Source of the DNA: Anaerospora hongkongensis
GTDB taxonomy: Bacteria; Bacillota; Negativicutes; Sporomusales; DSM-15969
Assembly (NCBI RefSeq): GCF_004339805.1
Contig: NZ_SLUI01000005.1
Location: forward strand, 1 to 64,000
DNA: 64,000 bases
Direction: 5' to 3'
In this document: one piece after another, positions 25,146-34,364 of the stretch
How the letters are laid out: the number at the start of each line of letters is the position of its first letter
Position numbering within the stretch: position 1 is the stretch's first letter
Made by a program: the position numbers and the translations under genes
The notes under the pieces: generated by a model
The model's database searches: none
The model's input: the letters and a program-made list of their open reading frames with translations, nothing else
Told to the model about the DNA's origin: nothing

Positions 25146-26600
25146 CTACAGTGTTTTTGGTTTATGAGTGGTGCGATAGATCAGTTCCTTCTTTAAATCA
25201 TACAACTTATCACTCAAATCGATCTTCATAATATGAGGATTGACCAAGCGCCGGTACTCATCCCAAAGGGTCTGCAGCTGCTCTTTCGCATAGTTTTGGA
25301 TTACAGACAGCTGCGGCTGATCGTATACGCATTGGCCATTGCGGAAAATTGGCACAAGCAGTTCTTGGACGGTAAAAGTCCCCCTGCACAATGTCATCCG
25401 CTTCCAGGAATGGGTCGGATCCATTAATGCCAAATCCTCATTTGTACTGATTTCTTCATCGGCAAGAGTAATAATATCTGCTCTAATCTTACCTGACTTC
25501 TTATCATAGATGCGGAAAACTTTTTTAATACCAGGATTGGTAATCTTCTCCACATTGTTAGAAAACTTCATTTTGGGAACAGTCACTGCCCCAACTTCCG
25601 CCGCCAGTTTATAAACGCCTCCCAGCGCAGAGCAGCCTTCCGATGTAATCAGCTTAGTCCCTACTCCCCAGGAGTTAATCTTAGCCTCCTGCAGCTTCAG
25701 TTCGGCAATCAGATGTTCATCGAGGTCATTAGAGGCCGCAATGCTTGCATCGGCGAAGCCCGCTTCATCCAGCATTTCTCTTGCGGCTTTGGACAAATAG
25801 GCAAGATCACCGCTGTCCAGACGGATACCATACCGCTGTAGCGTTAATCCGGCAGAGCGCATTTCAGTGAACACTTTAATAGCATTTGGAACCCCGCTGC
25901 CAATGGTATCATATGTATCTACAAGAAGGATCGCATTGTCCGGGTATCGTTTCGCATACTCCCGGAAAGCAGTTAACTCATCATCAAAGCTCATTACCCA
26001 GCTATGCGCCATTGTACCAACAACGGGAATGCCAAACAACTTGCCGGCAAGGACATTCGAAGTTGCATCAAATCCGCCGATTACTGCCGCCCTCGCTCCG
26101 TACAACGCAGCATCTGCCCCCTGGGCCCGGCGCAGCCCAAATTCCATTAGGAAATCGTCCTTCGCCGCCCAGCGCACGCGGCTTGCTTTAGTAGCGATCA
26201 GGCTCTCATGATTTAAAAACATCGATAACGCCGTTTCAATAAACAGAGCCTCGTTTTTCCGGGCATGAACCCGCAGCAAAGGCTCTCCCGGAAAAACAAC
26301 CGTTCCTTCCGGAATCGCCCAGATATCACCGGTAAAGCGGAATTCTTTTAAATAGGCAAGGAATTCTTCACAAAATAAATTCAGCGTCTTCAGATATTCA
26401 ATATCTTCATCGGTAAATTGGATATTTTTAATGTATTCAATAACATGTTCCAGCCCGGCAATAATGGAATAGCCGCCATTGCAGGGGTTTGTACGATAAA
26501 ATCGGTCAAAAACAGCTTCCTGCTTATCTTTACCGGCAAGAAACAAACCTTGCATCATCGTTAACTGGTAGAGATCAGTCAGCATGGTATTGTTGCGCAT
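25146..26600 (-). CDS. pncB: Nicotinate phosphoribosyltransferase
   Basis: 484 residues. LTDLYQLTMMQG at the N-terminus, the Tyr-rich active-site part FYRTNPCNGGYSIIAG, GTMAHSWVMSF carrying the catalytic His, and RLDSGDL plus ASNDLDE toward the phosphate site are all present. Makes nicotinate mononucleotide from nicotinate and PRPP with ATP in NAD salvage. Starts after GGAGGTTCTCTT. Full length. Confidence 0.96.
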   Translation of the reverse strand: MRNNTMLTDLYQLTMMQGLFLAGKDKQEAVFDRFYRTNPCNGGYSIIAGLEHVIEYIKNIQFTDEDIEYLKTLNLFCEEFLAYLKEFRFTGDIWAIPEGTVVFPGEPLLRVHARKNEALFIETALSMFLNHESLIATKASRVRWAAKDDFLMEFGLRRAQGADAALYGARAAVIGGFDATSNVLAGKLFGIPVVGTMAHSWVMSFDDELTAFREYAKRYPDNAILLVDTYDTIGSGVPNAIKVFTEMRSAGLTLQRYGIRLDSGDLAYLSKAAREMLDEAGFADASIAASNDLDEHLIAELKLQEAKINSWGVGTKLITSEGCSALGGVYKLAAEVGAVTVPKMKFSNNVEKITNPGIKKVFRIYDKKSGKIRADIITLADEEISTNEDLALMDPTHSWKRMTLCRGTFTVQELLVPIFRNGQCVYDQPQLSVIQNYAKEQLQTLWDEYRRLVNPHIMKIDLSDKLYDLKKELIYRTTHKPKTL

Positions 26601-26670
26601 AAGAGAACCTCCGTTAGCTTAGAAATGAACGTCTTCCATAGCTTCATTGTAGATACATCTGGAACAATTG

Positions 26671-26705
26671 TAAAGAACCGCTTATCTTTATGCGATAAGC
26701 GGTTC
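26671..26705 (-). terminator. Terminator of the DUF362 gene
   Basis: Minus strand: GAACCGCTTATC, loop, GATAAGCGGTTC, then TTTACAATT, just past the stop codon. Confidence 0.75.
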
Positions 26706-26711
26706 GGAAAT

Positions 26712-27830
26712 CTAAATTTCAATTAACTCATAAGCTTTCGTGCCAATCCCAATTTTCTCAGCATGATCCACGCACGACATCCAGTTGGTCTCCGGATGCG
26801 TTGCATAAAAATGATCTTTCGCCGGCTGCTTTTGCTGCTCAAGCCGCTCAGCTAAGTAGCTGCCCGAAACAACCGGAGCCTGATTGGCCATATCGGCGCA
26901 GGCCATATCAAGCGCAACCGGGTCAAAGGAAGCAAACATACCAATGTCAGGAATTAAGGGCACATCATTTTCCGCATGGCAATCACAGTTTGGTGATACA
27001 TCAATCACGAGGCTGATGTGAAAATGGGGTCGGCCATTTAATACAGCCCAGGTATATTCAGCAATTTTTTTATTCAAAACATCATTTGATGCATCCCAGG
27101 CAGCAGCAATTGCATCAAAATGACAGACACCAATACATCTGCCGCAGCCAACACATTTGTTATGATCAATAGACGCTTTCTTATCAGTAATTGATATTGC
27201 GCTATGAGCACAGATTTTCACACATGCCCCACAGCCTACACAGGCTTTGGCTCTCACACGGGGCTTGCCATCACTATGCATTTCCATTTTACCTGCCCTG
27301 GAGCCGCTTCCCATGCCGATATTTTTTAAAGATCCGCCAAAACCGGTAAGCTCGTGACCCTTAAAGTGGTTCATGCTGATCAGAATGTCCGCATCCATAA
27401 CGGCCCGGCCGATCTTAGCCTCTTTCACGCATTCTCCGCAGGGCACTGGAACATAGGCCTCATCTGTCCCTTTCAAACCATCACCGATAATGATCTGACA
27501 GCCTGTAGTGAACGGATTATAGCCATTCTCATAAGCTGCGTCCATGTGTTCAAGCGCATCTTTGCGCCTGCCTACATACAGTGTATTACAGTCCGTAAGA
27601 AACACCTTGCCGCCTTGCTTCTTAATTACATCAGCAATTACCTTGGCATAATTAGGCCGAAGATACGCCAGATTGCCCGGCTCACCAAAATGTATTTTAA
27701 TTGCCGTATATTTTCCTTTAAAATCAATCTGCTCTATACCGGCCTTCTTCACCAGCCGCTCCAATTTCTGCAGCAAATTCATATTGCCTGTTGCACGCAT
27801 ATTCGTAAAATAAACCTTTGATTTTTCCAT
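26712..27830 (-). CDS. DUF362 protein with two [4Fe-4S] sites
   Basis: 372 residues. The N-terminal DUF362 domain (IKIHFGEPGNLAYLRP, VFLTDCNTLYVGRR, ISMNHFKGHELTGFGGSLKNIGMG) is followed by a bacterial ferredoxin insert with CVGCGACVKIC and CVGCGRCIGVC at about residues 200-240, then CDCHAENDVPLIPDIG. DUF362 proteins are widespread in anaerobes; the biochemical role is not established. A promoter with MerR-type geometry lies upstream. Monocistronic. Confidence 0.9.
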   Translation of the reverse strand: MEKSKVYFTNMRATGNMNLLQKLERLVKKAGIEQIDFKGKYTAIKIHFGEPGNLAYLRPNYAKVIADVIKKQGGKVFLTDCNTLYVGRRKDALEHMDAAYENGYNPFTTGCQIIIGDGLKGTDEAYVPVPCGECVKEAKIGRAVMDADILISMNHFKGHELTGFGGSLKNIGMGSGSRAGKMEMHSDGKPRVRAKACVGCGACVKICAHSAISITDKKASIDHNKCVGCGRCIGVCHFDAIAAAWDASNDVLNKKIAEYTWAVLNGRPHFHISLVIDVSPNCDCHAENDVPLIPDIGMFASFDPVALDMACADMANQAPVVSGSYLAERLEQQKQPAKDHFYATHPETNWMSCVDHAEKIGIGTKAYELIEI

Positions 27831-27891
27831 AAAATCCTCTCCTTAACTGCGTGTTTTCAAATCTTAGCTTTTCATAAGCTACACTATTTCT

Positions 27892-27922
27892 ATGTTACTC
27901 CTTTGAGTACACTCAAAGTCAA
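27892..27922 (-). promoter_or_regulatory. MerR-type promoter of the DUF362 gene
   Basis: -35 TTGACT (27917-27922) and -10 TAACAT (27892-27897) are 19 bp apart. The spacer contains the palindrome CTTTGAGTGTACTCAAAG that starts in the -35. A 19-bp spacer with such a dyad is the classic MerR-family activator site, in which the protein untwists the DNA. No merR gene is in this window. Confidence 0.6.
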
Positions 27923-27961
27923 GTGTTTATTTCTAGCCTGCCCGAAAAAACACCTTTCAAT

Positions 27962-28001
27962 AAAAAACAGACTGACAACGTTTTAAAGACGCTGCAGTCT
28001 G
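27962..28001 (-). terminator. Terminator of the cobalamin/ABC operon
   Basis: Minus strand: CAGACTGCAGCGTC pairs with CGTTGTCAGTCTG, then TTTTTTATTG. It lies 30 bases after the last permease gene. Confidence 0.8.
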
Positions 28002-28030
28002 CTTAACTACTTTACAGGGCAAGATCGTAT

Positions 28031-28771
28031 TCAATCGCGGACTTGCTGCATTTTCCGAATGCCTAAGCCTAACAGCAAAATTACATACAGCCCTAATACT
28101 CCTAAGGCCTCCCCCGGCATACTTCCGGTAGAGCTGCTTAAGCGCAGGGCGTAGCTGGCATGAGTAAGCGGCAGCAATTCTATTGCCCAGTGCAGTAACG
28201 CAGGCAATTGAGCCGGACTAAAGAACGTGGCACACAAAAAAGACATCGGCATTAGCACATATGTATTAAAGTTGCTCATTTCTTCATGAGAATTCATAAT
28301 CATCGCTGCTACCAGGCCCAAAGCGGAGAACACCATACAATTTAAAAATAATGCCAAGAGAAACCAGCCATTTAACTGAAACTGCGCACCAAAGCAATAA
28401 GCCAGCACAATAATGACAACGGAGGATATCAGTCCCCGCGCTACACCTGCCAGAACCTTCCCCAGCACATAGGCTGCCGGACTGATCGGAGCAAGCAGAT
28501 ATTCTTCCAATGTCTTATGATACAGCCTGCTCATATTGACAGGCGTCCCGACGGCATTAAAGCTGATGTTCATAGAGTTTAATGCAATGATGCCGGGAAC
28601 AATAAAATCCAGATAACTGCCCTGATTCACGGTAATGCTCCGGCCCAGGCCCCAGCCAAATGCGACCAAATACAAAATCGGCGATACCATCCTAGCTAAA
28701 ATATAACGGCCTAATCGTCTTTGGAGCACTACCCAATCGCGCCAAAAAACCGTCCAGACGTGATTCAGCAT
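28031..28771 (-). CDS. ABC-2 type exporter permease
   Basis: 246 residues, six membrane helices typical of ABC-2 permeases (ILARMVSPILYLVAFGWGLG, FIVPGIIALNSMNISFN, NFNTYVLMPMSFLCATFFSPAQLP). Shares a single base with the stop of the preceding ATPase (28771), so the pair is coupled. Last gene of the riboswitch-controlled cluster. Cargo unknown. Confidence 0.9.
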   Translation of the reverse strand: MLNHVWTVFWRDWVVLQRRLGRYILARMVSPILYLVAFGWGLGRSITVNQGSYLDFIVPGIIALNSMNISFNAVGTPVNMSRLYHKTLEEYLLAPISPAAYVLGKVLAGVARGLISSVVIIVLAYCFGAQFQLNGWFLLALFLNCMVFSALGLVAAMIMNSHEEMSNFNTYVLMPMSFLCATFFSPAQLPALLHWAIELLPLTHASYALRLSSSTGSMPGEALGVLGLYVILLLGLGIRKMQQVRD

Positions 28772-29610
28772 TACTCCACCACCTTCCGGCCGGTAAATTC
28801 AACAAAAACATCCTCTAAGTTAGAACGCCGAATCGTTGCTGCTGTAGTCAGGTCACTTGCAAAGCCAGCTGCCTGCGTTCTCTCGGTAAAAAAGCGGCTG
28901 CTCAGCCGTTCACCATCCTGCCATTCCACCACATACTCACCTAAGCTCTGACAAAGCTTTGCCGGAGAATCAAGCGCAATTAATTTGCCTTTATACATGA
29001 TGGCAACTCGCTGACACAGATTTTCTGCTTCTTCAATATAATGAGTAGTTAACAATACCGTCAGTCCCTCACCAGCAAGGCGTCTGACCAGCTCCCACAA
29101 ACGGCGCCTGACCTGCGGGTCCAGGCCAACTGTCGGCTCATCCAGGAACAGAACTTTCGGGCGGTGCAATAATGCCCGCGCAATCATTAACCGCCGTTTC
29201 ATACCGCCGGAAAAGGTCTGTACCATATCGCCGCTTCGCTCATTTAGCTCTACAAACTCCAACAGCTCTTCTATCCGTTTATGCCGCTCCGCGGCTGGTA
29301 TGCAATGCAGCCGGCCATGCAGCTCCAGGTTCTCCCATGCGGTTAATTCAACATCCAGATTGATATGCTGCGGCACTACACCGATGATAGATTTGATCTG
29401 CTGTTCGTCTCTCGGCAGCTGCCAGTCCCCGATCGTAATACTGCCTGCCGTCGGCTGAGCCAGCATAGTCAGTACACGAATTGTTGTCGTCTTTCCGGCA
29501 CCATTGGGTCCTAAGAGACCGAACAACTCTCCTTTTGGTATCGACAAATTCAATTGATCAACAGCAGTTCGATCACCGAATTTTTTAACTAACCCTGCTA
29601 TTTCAATCAT
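28771..29610 (-). CDS. ABC-2 type exporter ATPase
   Basis: 279 residues: GPNGAGKTTTIRVLT (Walker A), FSGGMKRRL (signature), VLFLDEPTVGLDP (Walker B), LLTTHYIEEAENLC (H-loop). The daunorubicin/drug-exporter subclass fits best. Partner of the permease that follows. The start follows GAGGAAAAGCG. Sits in an operon headed by a cobalamin riboswitch, which is unusual for an exporter. Confidence 0.92.
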   Translation of the reverse strand: MIEIAGLVKKFGDRTAVDQLNLSIPKGELFGLLGPNGAGKTTTIRVLTMLAQPTAGSITIGDWQLPRDEQQIKSIIGVVPQHINLDVELTAWENLELHGRLHCIPAAERHKRIEELLEFVELNERSGDMVQTFSGGMKRRLMIARALLHRPKVLFLDEPTVGLDPQVRRRLWELVRRLAGEGLTVLLTTHYIEEAENLCQRVAIMYKGKLIALDSPAKLCQSLGEYVVEWQDGERLSSRFFTERTQAAGFASDLTTAATIRRSNLEDVFVEFTGRKVVE

Positions 29611-29624
29611 CGCTTTTCCTCACT

Positions 29625-30428
29625 TTACCGGCTAGAATGCTGCGTCGCCGCAGTCAGGCTTTGAGCCAGGCATACCGGACGCCCCTGATCATCCAGCCAA
29701 ATATCCGCTTCCACGCCAAATACCTCCCTGAGCATAGTAGGAGTTATTGTGTTCACAGGCGCACCGCTTGCATATAAACTGCCCTGGCAAAAAACAGCCA
29801 CCGTATCGGAATAACGTGCTGCATGATTCATATCATGCAGCACCATTACAATCGTCAAGCCCTGCTCTTTGTTCAGCTGTCTGATCAGCTCCATAATCTC
29901 CAGCTGATGGCAAAGATCAAGATAGGTGGTTGGTTCATCCAGCAGTAAGATCCGGGGTTTTTGCGCTAGGGCCATGGCAATCCAGGCACGCTGCTGCTCT
30001 CCGCCGGACAATGTATTCACTCGTCTTGCCGACAAGTCCGTCATACGAGTTTGGGCTAAAGCCCATTCAACAACCTGGCGGTCTTCTTTTTCATTGCCCT
30101 TCCACCATTGCTGATAAGGAAACCGTCCATATTCCACCAAATCCTGAACAGTCAAATCTCCCGGTGCCCGCGAAGCTTGGTGCAGCATTGCCAAGTGGCA
30201 GGCTATTTCTTTTGCCCCAAAGCTGTGAATATCTCTGCCGTCCAGCGTAATGGTGCCGGCTTTCAGCTTTATGTTGCGGGAAAGCGCTTTTAGAAAAGTA
30301 CTTTTCCCCGATCCGTTCGGACCTAGTATCGATACAATTTCCCCCTGGGCAACAGCCAGACTGAGTTCCTTAAGAATCGGTTTATCTCCAATGGAAACGG
30401 CAACATTTCTTGCTTCCAGTATCGCCAT
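29625..30428 (-). CDS. BtuD/FecE-like importer ATPase
   Basis: 267 residues: GPNGSGKSTFLKAL, LSGGEQQRAWIAMALAQ, ILLLDEPTTYLDL and MVLHDMNHAARY, the marks of the iron-siderophore/cobalamin importer class. A C-terminal extension (EADIWLDDQGRPVCLAQSL) follows the ATPase core as in many such subunits. It begins next to the permease stop. It would power uptake of the corrinoid or related ligand bound by the lipoprotein at 31441. Confidence 0.93.
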   Translation of the reverse strand: MAILEARNVAVSIGDKPILKELSLAVAQGEIVSILGPNGSGKSTFLKALSRNIKLKAGTITLDGRDIHSFGAKEIACHLAMLHQASRAPGDLTVQDLVEYGRFPYQQWWKGNEKEDRQVVEWALAQTRMTDLSARRVNTLSGGEQQRAWIAMALAQKPRILLLDEPTTYLDLCHQLEIMELIRQLNKEQGLTIVMVLHDMNHAARYSDTVAVFCQGSLYASGAPVNTITPTMLREVFGVEADIWLDDQGRPVCLAQSLTAATQHSSR

Positions 30429-31451
30429 TTAGGATTCCCTCCTTAACAGAAATAGAAAAAAGGGAGCTCCTATAAACGCCATTAAAATACCCACAGGGAT
30501 TTCAAGCGGCGAAAACATCGTTCGCGCCAGCGTGTCACTGAGCGTTACCACGCCAGCCCCGAGCATCGCCGAAGCCGGCAGTAAGAAGCGGTAGTCTGCT
30601 CCTACCAGCAGCCGGGCTGCATGAGGCACAATAAGGCCGACGAAACCCAGCAGACCAACTACACTGACAGCACTCGCTGCCAGCAAGGCTGCTACTGCCG
30701 TCATTAACAGCCGGGTAAACTCCACCTTCAGACCCAGACCGCGGGCAACCTCATCACCCAGGCTTAGCACGTTCAGCCGCTTGGCGCCCCAAAAGGCAAA
30801 CAAACTGGCACTAATAGAGTAAGGCAAGATAATCGCAACGTGCGGCCAGCTTCTGGCTGTCAGTCCACCAACCATCCACATCAAAGCACCGTGAATCCGG
30901 TCGCTGTACAGTACCATCAAAGCAGAAATGCCGGACCCCAGAAAAGCAGAAACAGCAACCCCCGCCAGTACAATGCGGATCGGCCGGATGCCCCCCTTCC
31001 AGGCCAGCAGATAAATAAGTGCCGCAGCAGCCATTGCACCGATAAACGCCACTGGAGTAAGAAGGTATTCCATCGTAGGAAATAGGACGAGAACAACAAT
31101 TCCCGCCAGGCCTGCACCTGATGAAATACCGATAATATGCGGATCGGCCAACGGGTTTTTCATTACAGCCTGTAAAATTGCCCCCGATAACGCCAGGTTT
31201 AAACCGACTAACGCTCCTACTAAAACACGGGGAAGGCGGATATTCCAGATGATCTGCTCCTGTGCTCCGGCTCCGTTTGTCAGGATGGCCTGCACAATCG
31301 TTGCTGCCGGTACGTTTACCGCACCTTTTACTAAGCCAATGACCATCCCGCTAACGGCAATGAAAGCAAAAACAAGCAATACCAGCATCCGCCAGAGCGT
31401 TCTGTCGCGGCTGCTCTTATAATTCATTATCTGTTTTATGTTACTCATCAT
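30429..31451 (-). CDS. BtuC/FecCD-like importer permease
   Basis: 340 residues with about ten membrane helices. The FecCD family marks are RLPRVLVGALVGLNLALSGAILQAVMKNPLADPHIIGISSGAGLAG and GLLGFVGLIVPHAARLLVGADYRFLLP. It overlaps the end of the binding-protein gene by eleven bases. Ligand specificity follows the binding protein; riboswitch control points to a corrinoid or a precursor. Confidence 0.93.
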   Translation of the reverse strand: MMSNIKQIMNYKSSRDRTLWRMLVLLVFAFIAVSGMVIGLVKGAVNVPAATIVQAILTNGAGAQEQIIWNIRLPRVLVGALVGLNLALSGAILQAVMKNPLADPHIIGISSGAGLAGIVVLVLFPTMEYLLTPVAFIGAMAAAALIYLLAWKGGIRPIRIVLAGVAVSAFLGSGISALMVLYSDRIHGALMWMVGGLTARSWPHVAIILPYSISASLFAFWGAKRLNVLSLGDEVARGLGLKVEFTRLLMTAVAALLAASAVSVVGLLGFVGLIVPHAARLLVGADYRFLLPASAMLGAGVVTLSDTLARTMFSPLEIPVGILMAFIGAPFFLFLLRRES

Positions 31452-32421
31452 GATTATATATCTCTGGATAGACTTGTTTTGCCATATACGCTGCCGCTTC
31501 CGGAGTATTTAAACCAGGATTCAGCAGAAACAGTTCGGACGGCAGAAATACCAGCTTTTTATTTCGCACTGCTCTGAGAGTTGCCCAGGCAGGGTTGCTT
31601 TCTACATCATCGCGCATTGTCTTTTCGATTTTAGCAGCGTCTCCCATTGTAACGACAAAAATCATATCCGGATCATTCTCTACCAGTTTCTCCAGACTGT
31701 ACGGCGCAGTATCAGCACCGTCATCAATTGGCCTGCTGCCGGCGGCAATATTTTGCAGACGCAAGAACTTAGCCGTATTGCCGGCGATACTATTTTCCAG
31801 CTCTAAGGTTACACTCTTGGCAGTAGCGTGGAGAATTGCAATTTTCGTCGTCTTGTCCGGCAGTTTTTTGCTGACAGCATCCAAATTACCGCGCATCTTT
31901 TGTGTCAGCGCCTGTGCTTTATCTTGTGTACCGGCAATTTCGCCCATTAAAGCAATTTTCCCAAAGACATCATCATAGGTTTTATATTTCAAAATAACAA
32001 CAGGGATCTTACTGCTTTCCAGAATCGGAATCAGTTTTTCATGCATTCCCTGCATCGCAATAACCAGATCGGGCTGTAAGGATACTACCTTTTCGACATT
32101 AACATTATATACAAAGCCAACTTCCGGAATAGCCTTAAGCGTCTCTGCATCAACACCGATTTTCGCAGCCGAGGTAGGACGTCCAACCGCTTTGCCATCT
32201 ACCGCATATAGCAGTTCGAGAAAGGATGGTGACAGCACCACTATTTTCTCCGGCTTTTTCGTCAGCGTCACACTGCGCCCAAGATCGTCTTTGATCGTCA
32301 GGTACGACTCCGGATTACTATTTCCCTGTGAGTTTTGCTTGGGCGGGCCGCCACAGCCTGCCGTCAAAAAGGTAAGCAGCATCAAGGCAGATATCATCTT
32401 GAAAACCGAGCTTAATTTCAA
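31441..32421 (-). CDS. BtuF-like ligand-binding lipoprotein
   Basis: 326 residues starting from a TTG (32421) after AAGGGGGCTACAGCC. The signal peptide ends in the lipobox LTAGC, so it is a lipoprotein. Type III periplasmic-binding fold: IVVLSPSFLELLYAVDGKAVGRPTSA, EVGFVYNVNVEKVVSLQPDLVIAM, VVILKYKTYDDVF. It presumably delivers the ligand to the FecCD-type permease. Ligand could be cobalamin, cobinamide or a metal-tetrapyrrole; cannot be decided from sequence. Confidence 0.9.
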   Translation of the reverse strand: MKLSSVFKMISALMLLTFLTAGCGGPPKQNSQGNSNPESYLTIKDDLGRSVTLTKKPEKIVVLSPSFLELLYAVDGKAVGRPTSAAKIGVDAETLKAIPEVGFVYNVNVEKVVSLQPDLVIAMQGMHEKLIPILESSKIPVVILKYKTYDDVFGKIALMGEIAGTQDKAQALTQKMRGNLDAVSKKLPDKTTKIAILHATAKSVTLELENSIAGNTAKFLRLQNIAAGSRPIDDGADTAPYSLEKLVENDPDMIFVVTMGDAAKIEKTMRDDVESNPAWATLRAVRNKKLVFLPSELFLLNPGLNTPEAAAYMAKQVYPEIYNHDE

Positions 32422-32439
32422 GGCTGTAGCCCCCTTCTC

Positions 32440-33144
32440 TTAGACTTTGTTTCTCCGTGTTAAAATCGTTGATAAATAATTAACCTTTTGGTCACCGATC
32501 TCCTGCAAATTATGAATGACTTGCTCATCATCCAGTCCGCAGCGGCTGATCATCACCGCATTTTCAGCTAACTTATGATGCTGAAGCTTTTCGATCACTT
32601 CACCGGAATTTTTATATACTTTCATGAGAACAGCATTGTCTGCCATTGCCAGGGCTTTATCCAGCTTGTCTTCTTCGATAGTTGCCGGTATAATGCTCAG
32701 AATGTCATTTCCTTCAACGATCGGATAGCCTAATTTGCTTGCAATCGCACAAAAAGCGGTAACTCCAGGAATTGTCTCAATCGGATAGCCGCAGTTTTCC
32801 AATAAACGAAAAACATAAATATAAGTGCTGTAAAACATTGGATCACCTAAAGTCAGAAAAACCACATTTTTACCAGCGGCGAGCAGCTCGCTGATCGTGT
32901 TTTTATTGCTTTCCCAGGCAGTGGAAAGTGTTTCATCATGGAAAACCATAGGAAACACGAGTTTCACAATCTCTACATCTTCTTTGAGGTAAGGCTTGGC
33001 AATTTCCAGTGCTACACTATCTTCCTTTTTTTCTGTCTTAGGCGCAATGATAACATCCGCCTGACGAATGACATTGATTGCCTTGATTGTTAACAGTTCG
33101 GGATCCCCGGGTCCAACACCTACACCATAAAATATTCCAGACAT
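32440..33144 (-). CDS. cbiL: Precorrin-2/cobalt-factor II C20-methyltransferase
   Basis: A 234-residue tetrapyrrole methylase: GVGVGPGDPELLTIKA (SAM loop), LGDPMFYSTYIYVF, IPGVTAFCAIASKLGYPIVEGND, the latter typical of CbiL/CobI. Adds a methyl group at C20 in corrin synthesis. After a periplasmic CbiK this is the only other corrin-pathway gene here; the rest must be elsewhere. The start follows GGAGGTAATT. Confidence 0.93.
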   Translation of the reverse strand: MSGIFYGVGVGPGDPELLTIKAINVIRQADVIIAPKTEKKEDSVALEIAKPYLKEDVEIVKLVFPMVFHDETLSTAWESNKNTISELLAAGKNVVFLTLGDPMFYSTYIYVFRLLENCGYPIETIPGVTAFCAIASKLGYPIVEGNDILSIIPATIEEDKLDKALAMADNAVLMKVYKNSGEVIEKLQHHKLAENAVMISRCGLDDEQVIHNLQEIGDQKVNYLSTILTRRNKV

Positions 33145-33201
33145 AATTACCTCCGTTAGCCAAATATGTTTTTATTTTAGCGGTTCTCCCAAAAGCACAT
33201 A

Positions 33202-33236
33202 AACAGTCTCAAGCCCTGAAGGGACTTGAGACTGTT
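33202..33236 (-). other. Hairpin between cbiK and cbiL
   Basis: A 12-bp perfect stem AACAGTCTCAAG/CTTGAGACTGTT followed by TATG. It may stabilise the upstream cbiK mRNA or partly terminate transcription. Confidence 0.5.
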
Positions 33237-33267
33237 GGGAAAAGTGCAATATTGGTTTCAATAGGGA

Positions 33268-34185
33268 CTATAGTCCGTAGATTGCATCCCGTACATGCTG
33301 TACATAGATATCTTGGAATAAAGGATTTTCACCCAAGCCATGAATGTACGTTTTTACCTTAAAGCCATCTTTAGCAAAGGTGCTCTTCCAGGAATCATCT
33401 TCGTCACCGGCCATGTCATTATTGGCATGGTCACCAGCTACCAGCATTAACGGCATCAGGGTGATTTCTTTGTAGCTGCTTTCTTCCAATGCCTTTTGAA
33501 CGTCTTCCAGGTTCGGATGATCAGTTTCTTCAACAACTCCAACCAACACGTTCAAGCCAGCAGCTTTGAAGCGATCTTGCAGTGTTGCATAAGCGGGATT
33601 GTGTTGATGCGGTGAGCCATGTCCCATAAAGACAACTACGCGGTCAGGCATTTGCAGCACAGGCAGTTGATGTCTCAACGCATTGACTGCAATGGCAAAA
33701 TCATCGGGCTTGCCATTTTCACCATTATAGAACAGTGCAGGCCGGCCTACAACAAGTTTATCAAAAGCTTTGCTGTATTTGGACACAACAGCAATGACTT
33801 TTTTGTCATATTCTTCACCGGGTGTTAAGTGAGTGGTTTGAACAACAACTTCTTTGAATCCTTCTTTTTGCAGCTTGTCCAATGCTTGCTCAAGGCTGTC
33901 GATTTGAATCTTTTCGTTCTCGCCGATCCGTTTCATGACAATTTTGGAAGTAAAGGCACGGCGCACTTCATAGTCAGGGAAGTTCTGCTGAATTTTGTTT
34001 TCCACACTCTCAATATTGGCTTTACGGGAGTCAGGGAAAGTCGTACCAAAACTTACAACTACAATTGCTTTTTTCGTGTCTCCTGCTACGCCTGCAGCCT
34101 CCACACGGGAAGAGCCAAACAATCCGGTTACAGCTAAGCTGCCGACCATCAGCACTCCTAAACAAGCTTTCATCCAATTACGCAT
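33268..34185 (-). CDS. cbiK: Periplasmic sirohydrochlorin cobaltochelatase (CbiK type)
   Basis: 305 residues. Residues 1-31 form a signal peptide (WMKACLGVLMVGSLAVTGLFG, cleavage near VEA-AG). The CbiK core follows, with His119 (TTHLTPGEE) and His189 (FMGHGSPHQH) as metal ligands, and a further His in VAGDHANND. An exported CbiK is known from Desulfovibrio, where it was linked to metal or tetrapyrrole handling outside the cytoplasm. Here it leads a cobalamin-riboswitch operon with CbiL and an importer. Export would separate it from the cytoplasmic pathway. The start follows AAAGGAGTGCGTTAG. Confidence 0.92.
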   Translation of the reverse strand: MRNWMKACLGVLMVGSLAVTGLFGSSRVEAAGVAGDTKKAIVVVSFGTTFPDSRKANIESVENKIQQNFPDYEVRRAFTSKIVMKRIGENEKIQIDSLEQALDKLQKEGFKEVVVQTTHLTPGEEYDKKVIAVVSKYSKAFDKLVVGRPALFYNGENGKPDDFAIAVNALRHQLPVLQMPDRVVVFMGHGSPHQHNPAYATLQDRFKAAGLNVLVGVVEETDHPNLEDVQKALEESSYKEITLMPLMLVAGDHANNDMAGDEDDSWKSTFAKDGFKVKTYIHGLGENPLFQDIYVQHVRDAIYGL

Positions 34186-34277
34186 CTAACGCACTCCTTT
34201 GCCGATTTGTTTGTCCTATTTTAGGACAAGTGAACATCCAGGCAACCAACACCAGTGCTACCGCTAACCAACAAGAA

Positions 34278-34300
34278 GACCTCCCAATTGCTGGGAGGTC
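34278..34300 (-). terminator. Expression-platform terminator of the cobalamin riboswitch
   Basis: GACCTCCCA / TGGGAGGTC 9-bp stem, followed on the minus strand by TTCTTGTTGG. It lies between the aptamer and cbiK. Confidence 0.6.
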
Positions 34301-34364
34301 AGTTATGCGTGACAAAACAAATTGTTCACATAATCCCCTTCCCATCGCTCGTGGGTATAAACGG

